Shown here in pieces: positions 36,486 through 42,239 of a stretch of 42,239 nt of DNA. Under the pieces are notes generated by a model. That model was not told where the DNA came from. It worked only from the letters and a program-made list of their open reading frames with translations, and searched no databases. Source of the DNA: FEN-1279 sp964400285 (lineage in GTDB: Bacteria; Bacteroidota; Ignavibacteria; Tepidaquicellales; Tepidaquicellaceae); contig CAYNTK010000013.1 of assembly GCA_964400285.1 (NCBI GenBank), positions 1 to 42,239 on the forward strand. The letters are read 5' to 3'. The position numbers and the translations under genes are program-made. How positions within the stretch are numbered: position 1 is the first letter of the stretch; the number at the start of each line of letters is the position of its first letter.

Positions 36486-37433
36486 TTGAATAACGATCAA
36501 AAGCGTGTTTTAATCACAGGTGCTGCAGGATTTCTAGGCTCTCACCTATGCGATAGATTTATTAAAGAGGGCTTCAAAGTTGTTGGAATGGACAATTTAA
36601 GCACAGGAAAAATTTCAAATATAGAGCATCTATTCAAAGACAAAAATTTTGAATTTTATTTTTATGATGTAACAAAATTTGTATTTGTTCCGGGAAAACT
36701 CGATTATATATTACACTTTGCCTCTCCTGCAAGCCCAATAGATTATTTGAAAGTTCCAATTAAAACTTTAAAAGTTGGTTCTGTAGGAACACTTAATCTT
36801 CTTGGCTTGGCAAAAGAAAAAAAATCGAGATTTTTGATTGCATCTACATCGGAAATTTACGGTGACCCAATAGTTCATCCACAAAATGAAGAGTATTGGG
36901 GGAATGTAAATCCAATTGGACCACGAGGAGTTTATGATGAAGCAAAAAGATTTATGGAAGCGATTACTATGGCGTATCATACTTATCACGGACTCGATAC
37001 ACGCATAGCAAGAATTTTTAATACATACGGTTCAAGAATGAGACTTGATGATGGAAGAGCTCTTCCAGCTTTTATCGGACAGGCGTTAAGAGGAGAAGAC
37101 TTGACTGTGTTTGGTGACGGCAGCCAGATACGTTCGTTTTGTTATGTAGATGACCAAATTGAAGGTATTTTCAGATTATTAATGAGCGATTATGTTTATC
37201 CAATAAACATAGGAAACCCTGATGAAATAACTATTCTCGAATTTGCCCAAGAGATTATAAAATTAACAGGTGCAAAACAAAAAATTGTTTTTAAACCTTT
37301 ACCCGAAGACGACCCGAAACAAAGACAACCGGATATTACTAAAGCAAAAGAAATTCTTGGATGGGAACCAAAGGTATCTCGACAAGAAGGTTTAAAAATA
37401 ACTTACGAATACTTCAAAAAAGTAATTTTATAA
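36486..37433 (+). CDS. uxs: UDP-glucuronate decarboxylase (UDP-xylose synthase)
   Basis: A 315-residue extended short-chain dehydrogenase that converts UDP-glucuronate to UDP-xylose with bound NAD. The Rossmann motif is GAAGFLGSHL. The UXS-specific HFASPASPIDYLKVPIKTLK, STSEIYGDP, HPQNEEYWGNVNPIGPRG and the catalytic YDEAK follow. These strings set it apart from GalE and dTDP-glucose dehydratase. The start is TTG at 36486, the only codon close to the Rossmann motif; there is no good Shine-Dalgarno. Its substrate would come from UDP-glucose dehydrogenase (38056-39381). It is transcribed towards the sugar operon on the other strand. Confidence 0.92.
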   Translation: MNNDQKRVLITGAAGFLGSHLCDRFIKEGFKVVGMDNLSTGKISNIEHLFKDKNFEFYFYDVTKFVFVPGKLDYILHFASPASPIDYLKVPIKTLKVGSVGTLNLLGLAKEKKSRFLIASTSEIYGDPIVHPQNEEYWGNVNPIGPRGVYDEAKRFMEAITMAYHTYHGLDTRIARIFNTYGSRMRLDDGRALPAFIGQALRGEDLTVFGDGSQIRSFCYVDDQIEGIFRLLMSDYVYPINIGNPDEITILEFAQEIIKLTGAKQKIVFKPLPEDDPKQRQPDITKAKEILGWEPKVSRQEGLKITYEYFKKVIL

Positions 37434-37830
37434 AAGTAAGCTACAATGAATAATTCCTGCCTGACGCAGGCAAGAAACTCGTGGCTATTGTGCATTTTGT
37501 TTTTTTTGCTATAAAACTGTTTTGCAGAGTGATAAAAAAATTTCTATTCTTTAGACGACATCAATAACAAAATATTAAAGTGAAATATCATTGGATAAAA
37601 AGAAATTTTGTATTTTATTCTCAATGATTTCCCAATTTGTATTAGTAAACTTGTTTTTAACTAAATTTATAATCTTTAATTCAATTTTTACCTTATCATA
37701 TCTTTTCTAAAGTTCATTAAAATTTTCTTTATATTTATTATATTCATTATTTTTATATATAAATAAAAAAATAAAAATAATAATGTATTAGTAATAATTT
37801 TTTATTATATTTGTAATATTTATTTTCTTT
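37434..37830. other. 397-base AT-rich intergenic region with a short palindrome and a decayed frame
   Basis: It holds TGCCTG-ACG-CAGGCA (37458-37472), a 6-bp stem with flanking ACAAT (37443-37447) and ATTGT (37487-37491), suggestive of a small palindromic intergenic repeat. A possible gene remnant follows at 37575-37750. No clear terminator is seen for either converging transcript. Confidence 0.5.
37575..37750 (-). pseudogene. Possible gene remnant with an internal TAG
   Basis: On the reverse strand one frame reads NNEYNKYKENFNEL, a TAG, then KRYDKVKIELKIINLVKNKF and a further 23 codons to TAA at 37575. The heptad-like charged/hydrophobic pattern looks like a coiled coil, and the sequence appears protein-like on both sides of the stop. 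There is no clear start and no recognised family. Chance AT-rich sequence is a real alternative. Confidence 0.25.
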
Positions 37831-38025
37831 TTATTTTAAAACAACATAACCTTCAACGATATTTGTACCTTCTCTCTGTTTATTCATAAAACCAATTATT
37901 TTATAGCCCTTCTTAATATAAGAAAGCATTTCATCAACATTTTTATTATAAGTATATGTTTTATAATAATCCTCAATTATCACATTTAGGTCATAATTAA
38001 ATAGTTTTATTCTTTTCTCTTCCAT
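37831..38025 (-). CDS. Small hypothetical protein downstream of ugd
   Basis: 64 residues, not recognised. It is basic and rich in Tyr, Lys and Ile, with no membrane segment, signal peptide or Cys. It could read as an alpha/beta mini-fold (NVDEMLSYIKKGYKIIGFMNKQ). It begins with ATG 30 bases after the ugd stop on the same strand, so it would be the last gene of that operon. Low complexity and base bias make a chance frame possible. Confidence 0.45.
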   Translation of the reverse strand: MEEKRIKLFNYDLNVIIEDYYKTYTYNKNVDEMLSYIKKGYKIIGFMNKQREGTNIVEGYVVLK

Positions 38026-38055
38026 AATATATTAAATATATAATTTATTTATTAA

Positions 38056-39381
38056 TTACTTTACCATTTTTCTTCCTATACTATAATACGTATATCCCAA
38101 CTCTTTCATTTTATCTGTTGCGAAGATGTTTCTTCCGTCGAAGATGAGTTTATTTTTTAGTGTAGAAGAAATTTTGTCGAAATCGGGATTTCGAAATTCA
38201 TTCCATTCGGTAAAAATCAGAAGTGCATCTGCATTTTTCAGAGCATCATATTCATCGCTTGCATAAGTAATTGTATCTTTAAGATAAAACTTTGAAGTCT
38301 CTATTGCAGCGGGGTCGTAAGCGGAAACAGTTGAACCTGCCTTTAGCAATTCGTTTATAATCACGACAGACGGAGCTTCTCTCATATCGTCGGTGTTTGG
38401 TTTAAATGAAAGTCCCCAAACTGCAAAATGTTTCCCTTTAATATTATTATCGAAGTGCTTCAAAAGCTTATTAAACAAAACTTTCTTTTGTGCTTTATTT
38501 ACTTTGTCTACTACCGTAAGTAAACTAATAGGAGAGCCCTTATCATTAGAAGTGCGTATAAATGCATTAACATCTTTTGGAAAGCAAGAGCCACCATAAC
38601 CTATACCAGCAAAAAGAAATCTTTTTCCAATTCGAGTATCGCTACCCATTCCCTTTCTTACCAAATCGATATCTGCTCCTACGACTTCACAAAAATTTGC
38701 AAGTTCATTCATATATGTGATTCTCATTGCAAGGTATGAGTTTGCAGCATATTTAGTAACTTCAGAACTTGCTGTATTCATTTCGATAATAGGATTTCCC
38801 TGCCTTACGAAAGGTTCGTATAACTCTCTCATTTTGCTAAGTGCAGTTTTACTTTCGGAGCCAATAATAATTCTATCGGGTTTCATAAAATCTTCGACTG
38901 CAAATCCCTCTCTAATAAATTCGGGATTGGAAACAACATCAAAATTTTTAATACCATATTTTCTAATCTCATTTTCCACGAGCTGTGCAGTACCGACAGG
39001 GACTGTGCTTTTGTTTACAATAATTTTATATTCATCGCATTTTTCATCTTTAAGAATCTTACCAATATCGCTTGCAATTTTTAAAACATACTGCAAATCT
39101 GCAGAACCATCTTCTCCCTGAGGAGTTGGCAAACAAAGAAAAATCATTTCCGAATTTAATACAGCGTATTTTAAATCATCGGTAAAACTTAATCTCTTCT
39201 TTTCTATATTTCTTGTAAAAATGATATCAAGTCCGGGTTCATAAATTGTAACTTCAGCATTTTGAAGTTTTTTTAATTTTTCGGGACTATTATCTACGCA
39301 GATAACATTATTTCCCATTTCGGCAAAACAAGTTCCAGAAACAAGTCCGACATATCCGGTACCAATCATAGATAAATCCAT
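38056..39381 (-). CDS. ugd: UDP-glucose 6-dehydrogenase
   Basis: 441 residues; oxidises UDP-glucose to UDP-glucuronate with 2 NAD. The N-terminal Rossmann motif is MIGTGYVGLVSG. The domain continues with LPTPQGEDGSAD, the NKSTVPVGT strand and SNPEFIREG. The catalytic Cys266 lies in GGSCFPKD, with its Lys/Asp partners. The C-terminal UDP-binding domain has WGLSFKPNTDDMREAPS. The ATG has a strong Shine-Dalgarno (AAGGAG) on the reverse strand. It follows rfbC in the sugar-nucleotide operon; its product is the substrate of the UXS encoded at 36486-37433. Confidence 0.95.
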   Translation of the reverse strand: MDLSMIGTGYVGLVSGTCFAEMGNNVICVDNSPEKLKKLQNAEVTIYEPGLDIIFTRNIEKKRLSFTDDLKYAVLNSEMIFLCLPTPQGEDGSADLQYVLKIASDIGKILKDEKCDEYKIIVNKSTVPVGTAQLVENEIRKYGIKNFDVVSNPEFIREGFAVEDFMKPDRIIIGSESKTALSKMRELYEPFVRQGNPIIEMNTASSEVTKYAANSYLAMRITYMNELANFCEVVGADIDLVRKGMGSDTRIGKRFLFAGIGYGGSCFPKDVNAFIRTSNDKGSPISLLTVVDKVNKAQKKVLFNKLLKHFDNNIKGKHFAVWGLSFKPNTDDMREAPSVVIINELLKAGSTVSAYDPAAIETSKFYLKDTITYASDEYDALKNADALLIFTEWNEFRNPDFDKISSTLKNKLIFDGRNIFATDKMKELGYTYYSIGRKMVK

Positions 39382-39459
39382 TATTTCTCCTTATAAAATT
39401 TTTATTTTTTTTCGTTATTTCAACTTACAAATATAGCTAAAATGACAAAAGCTTTTTTA

Positions 39460-40008
39460 TTAATAATAAAAATCTTTTTCAATATTTTTGAATAATATTG
39501 CCTGTAAATCTTTTTCAGAAACAATTGGGGTTTCAACTTTCCAATCAATTCCCAAATCGGGGTCATTAAATAATATCGCTCTTTCATCTTTTTTACTATA
39601 ATAATTTGTGCATTTATACATAAAAATTGCTTCCTCAGAAAGAACAGAAAAACCATGTGCAAAACCTGGTGGTAGCCAATATTGTTTATGATTATCCTGC
39701 GATAATTCAATACCTTTAAATTTTCCAAATGTAGGAGAGCCAAACCTAATATCCACTGCAACATCATATACTTTACCATAAATCACCTGACATAATTTTC
39801 CTTGAGCAAATTTTCCGACCTGATAATGCAAACCACGAATTGTTCCTTTCGTAGATTTGGAAATATTATCCTGTACAAATTTAAAATCAAATCCTAATTC
39901 CGAATATTTCCTTTCACTATAAGACTCGAAAAAGAAACCACGTTCATCGGTGAAAACGTCTGGTTCAATTATTAATAATCCATCTATTTCAGTTTTAATT
40001 ATCTTCAT
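39460..40008 (-). CDS. rfbC: dTDP-4-dehydrorhamnose 3,5-epimerase
   Basis: A 182-residue cupin enzyme of dTDP-L-rhamnose synthesis. Family landmarks are DERGFFFESY, the QDNIS strand, catalytic His61 in IRGLHYQ, the VDIRFGSPTFGK strand, WLPPGFAHGF and the catalytic Tyr131 in MYKCTNYY. It starts one base after the rfbA stop. Only rfbA and rfbC of the four-gene pathway are here; rfbB and rfbD must lie elsewhere, or the product serves another deoxysugar. Confidence 0.94.
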   Translation of the reverse strand: MKIIKTEIDGLLIIEPDVFTDERGFFFESYSERKYSELGFDFKFVQDNISKSTKGTIRGLHYQVGKFAQGKLCQVIYGKVYDVAVDIRFGSPTFGKFKGIELSQDNHKQYWLPPGFAHGFSVLSEEAIFMYKCTNYYSKKDERAILFNDPDLGIDWKVETPIVSEKDLQAILFKNIEKDFYY

Positions 40009-40009
40009 A

Positions 40010-40873
40010 TCAATCGTTTTTTAAAACTTTTTCTAAATAATCTCTATACAGTGATTTAGGAATTTCTGAAATAACTTTTTCAAACTTTTGTTTTGAGATA
40101 AAATTCATATTATATGCAATTTCCTCAATACAAGCAACTTTCAACCCTTGTCTGTCTTCTATAACGCCAAAGAAATTAGATGCCTGAAGAAGAGATTCAG
40201 GAGTTCCAGTATCCAACCACGCAACTCCCCTTCCAATTTTTTCTACTTTCAGTTTCCCTCTTTTCAAATATTCTATATTAACATCTGTAATTTCAAGCTC
40301 ACCTCGTGCAGATGGTTTTAGGTTTTTGGAAATATTCACTACTTCATTATCATAAACATAAAATCCGGGAACAGCATAATTCGATTTTGGGTTTTTTGGT
40401 TTTTCTTCGAGTGAAATTGCTTTACCGTTTTCGTCAAATTCTACAATACCATATCTTTGCGGGTCGGTTACCTGATATCCGAAAACCGTAGCACCTTCAT
40501 TATTCTTTATTGCATTATAAATAAAATCGAGCTTGCCGTAAAAAATATTATCACCAAGAATTAAAGATACACTATCTTTACCAATGAATTTATCACCAAT
40601 TATAAAAGATTCGGCAATTCCATTTGGTGCTTTCTGTATAGCGTATTCGATTTTTAATCCAATATATGAGCCATTACCAAATAATTTTTGGTATAAAGGA
40701 ATAGTTTCATCATTTGATATAATTAAAATCTCTTTAATTCCGCTCAACATCAAGATTGAAAGTGGATAATATATTAACGGTTTATCATAAATTAACGTTA
40801 ATTGCTTGCTATATATTTTGGATATTGGATAAAGTCTTGTTCCAGCTCCACCAGCTAATATAATACCTTTCAT
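40010..40873 (-). CDS. rfbA: Glucose-1-phosphate thymidylyltransferase
   Basis: A 287-residue nucleotidyltransferase making dTDP-glucose from dTTP and glucose-1-phosphate. The nucleotide-binding start is ILAGGAGTRLYP. It is followed by SKQLTLIYDKPLIYYPL (most relatives have LPV where this has TLI), ILGDNIFYG with the metal-binding Asp, EEKPKNPKSNYAVPGFY and GRGVAWLDTGTPESLLQA. It has full length for RfbA/RmlA. It lies between galE (17 bases upstream) and rfbC (1 base downstream) in one operon. Confidence 0.94.
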   Translation of the reverse strand: MKGIILAGGAGTRLYPISKIYSKQLTLIYDKPLIYYPLSILMLSGIKEILIISNDETIPLYQKLFGNGSYIGLKIEYAIQKAPNGIAESFIIGDKFIGKDSVSLILGDNIFYGKLDFIYNAIKNNEGATVFGYQVTDPQRYGIVEFDENGKAISLEEKPKNPKSNYAVPGFYVYDNEVVNISKNLKPSARGELEITDVNIEYLKRGKLKVEKIGRGVAWLDTGTPESLLQASNFFGVIEDRQGLKVACIEEIAYNMNFISKQKFEKVISEIPKSLYRDYLEKVLKND

Positions 40874-40890
40874 TTTATTCTTTTTATTTT

Positions 40891-41862
40891 TTAATATTTT
40901 TGATTTTTATGCCAATTCCAGGCAGTTTCCAAAATACGTTTTAAATCATACTCAGGATTCCAACCAAGAACTTCTTTTGCTTTTTTATTATCGGCAATTA
41001 AAATTGCAGGGTCACCAGGACGCCTGCTAACAATTTCTGATTTTATTTCTTTACCGGTTATTCTTCTTGCTTCTTCTACTATTTCTTTAACTGAATATCC
41101 GTTACCCGTTCCAAGATTAATTACAGTCGATTCACCTTTCTCGAGATATTCCAATGCCCTTATATGCGCATCGGCTAAATCGTTCACGTGAATATAATCG
41201 CGTATGCAAGTGCCATCTTTTGTCGGATAATCATCACCATATATCTTAATACAATCTTTTTTTCCAAGAGCAGTATATAAAACCAGTGGTATTAAATGTG
41301 GTTCAGGGTCATGACTTTCGCCTATCAAACCATCATCCGATGCACCCGCTGCATTAAAATATCTTAATGCAACAAATTTCAGTCCATAAGAAATACCAAA
41401 ATCACTTAAAATATTTTCAATCATATATTTTGTTCGTGCATAAGGATTAATTGGATTTGCAGACTCTTTTTCAGAAATCGGAATACTTTTAGGATTTCCA
41501 TAAACCGAGCAAGTAGAAGAAAACACAAATTTTTTAATTCCAGCTTCAGCTATTGTTTTAATTAGATTAAAACTACCTATTACATTATTTTCATAATACA
41601 ATCCAGGATTTTCTACCGATTCACCTACATACGCAAATGCCGCAAAATGTATTACCGAATCAATTTTGTATTTTTTGACTGCATTCTTTAAATTAACCGT
41701 ATCCTGCAAATCAACATGTTCAAATTGTACATCCGTAGGAACAGATTCAAAATGCCCGCGTGAAAGATTATCAAAAATTATAACATCAAAACCTTTCGTC
41801 ATTAATTTATTAACTGTATGAGAGCCAATATATCCCGCACCACCTGTTAAAAGAACGGTCAT
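40891..41862 (-). CDS. galE: UDP-glucose 4-epimerase
   Basis: A 323-residue extended SDR that interconverts UDP-glucose and UDP-galactose with tightly bound NAD. The N-terminal GGAGYIGSHTV, HFAAFAYVGESV, catalytic FSSTCSVYG and PYARTKYMIE (Tyr and Lys of YxxxK), ALRYFNAAGAS, the GDDYPTKDGTCIRDYIHV signature and the C-terminal SRRPGDPA place it firmly in GalE. First gene of the reverse-strand operon galE-rfbA-rfbC-ugd (and possibly the small protein). Confidence 0.95.
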   Translation of the reverse strand: MTVLLTGGAGYIGSHTVNKLMTKGFDVIIFDNLSRGHFESVPTDVQFEHVDLQDTVNLKNAVKKYKIDSVIHFAAFAYVGESVENPGLYYENNVIGSFNLIKTIAEAGIKKFVFSSTCSVYGNPKSIPISEKESANPINPYARTKYMIENILSDFGISYGLKFVALRYFNAAGASDDGLIGESHDPEPHLIPLVLYTALGKKDCIKIYGDDYPTKDGTCIRDYIHVNDLADAHIRALEYLEKGESTVINLGTGNGYSVKEIVEEARRITGKEIKSEIVSRRPGDPAILIADNKKAKEVLGWNPEYDLKRILETAWNWHKNQKY

Positions 41863-42142
41863 AATTCTATTACGTTTTTATTAAAATAGTTAAGTTAACT
41901 AAAATTTTTAAAATTTTAAGTGTAAAATATCAACATCTAAAAATTAGTATTTTTGCTTATTTTTTTTAACAATGATGAAATATAAGTGAGCTTATAGATA
42001 ATAAGAAGTAAATTTTAATACAATCTAACAAAAAATCATAAATTGATATTATTTAAGATTCAAAGGGTGGGGGAGTATCTACATATATTTTTTTACATCA
42101 AAAGTTTTACGTATCTTAAAAAATAAGCATACTAATCCTATG

Positions 42143-42229
42143 CAGAGAGTGAGGGATTCGAACCCTCGTAACGGTTTCCCGTTAACACGCTCTCCAGGCG
42201 TGCCTCTTAAACCACTCGAGCAACTCTCT
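42143..42229 (-). tRNA. tRNA-Ser (anticodon GGA)
   Basis: On the reverse strand the gene runs from AGAGAGT (acceptor, 42229-42223) to the pairing ACTCTCT and discriminator G (42143), about 87 bases. The anticodon stem CACGC / GCGTG encloses the loop CTGGAGA, giving anticodon GGA (UCC/UCU codons). A long variable arm (AACGG-GAAA-CCGTT) marks a class II tRNA-Ser, and GAGGG-TTCGAAT-CCCTC is the T arm. CCA is not encoded in full. Transcribed upstream of galE. Confidence 0.93.
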
Positions 42230-42239
42230 GTGTTTCATT

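Noticed and set aside
1..42239. CRISPR array, insertion sequence or prophage
   Set aside because: No regularly spaced repeats, transposase, integrase or phage structural genes were seen; the accessory patch at 24.3-27.4 kb has only the GHKL gene and VapBC.

Overview
The window comes from a low-GC, AT-rich bacterium of the Fibrobacteres-Chlorobi-Bacteroidetes (FCB) group, most like Ignavibacteria or a related Bacteroidota/Chlorobiota lineage. The main pointers are two secreted proteins ending in type IX secretion (T9SS) sorting domains of the NYPNPFNP type, an outer-membrane beta-barrel protein with a carboxypeptidase-regulatory-like N-terminal domain, and promoter-like TTTG/TAnnTTTG motifs. 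The placement is inferred from protein style, not from a marker gene.

Layout. 1-4.7 kb: tandem C25 (gingipain-like) secreted peptidases; the first is cut by the window edge. 4.7-7.1 kb: pta-ackA, the acetate/acetyl-phosphate ATP-generating pair. 7.1-8.5 kb: an AqpZ-type aquaporin and a DUF454 membrane protein. 8.6-10.5 kb: an acetyl-CoA synthetase gene broken by two in-frame stops and a frameshift. 10.5-12.6 kb: an RRM RNA-binding protein and a soluble PAS histidine kinase. 12.9-16.4 kb: a tight reverse-strand operon of a c-type-heme-motif membrane sensor kinase, a sigma-54-activator response regulator and an archaemetzincin protease. 16.7-18.1 kb: two adjacent GcvH-like proteins. 18.7-24.2 kb: methylmalonyl-CoA mutase small and large subunits plus the MeaB GTPase. 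24.3-27.4 kb: an accessory patch with a GHKL-ATPase gene interrupted by a stop codon and a VapBC toxin-antitoxin pair. 27.6-30.1 kb: the outer-membrane beta-barrel protein. 30.2-33.6 kb: gatD-gatE, an archaeal-type Glu-tRNA(Gln) amidotransferase. 33.7-36.0 kb: a malic enzyme fused to a phosphotransacetylase-like domain. 36.1-41.9 kb: an FmdB-type zinc ribbon and nucleotide-sugar genes (UDP-xylose synthase, UDP-glucose dehydrogenase, rfbC, rfbA, galE). 42.1-42.2 kb: tRNA-Ser(GGA).

How the genes fit together. Pta-AckA, the malic enzyme and methylmalonyl-CoA mutase/MeaB suggest fermentative or syntrophic C2-C4 metabolism with acetate and probably propionate/succinate interconversion. Loss of Acs leaves Pta-AckA as the only visible acetate route here. 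The sugar-nucleotide block feeds surface polysaccharide synthesis; UDP-glucose dehydrogenase followed by UXS gives UDP-xylose.

The most unusual items are the heme-motif kinase/NtrC-type regulator/archaemetzincin operon, the archaeal-type GatDE in a bacterial background, the paired GcvH-like proteins, and several genes carrying in-frame stop codons.
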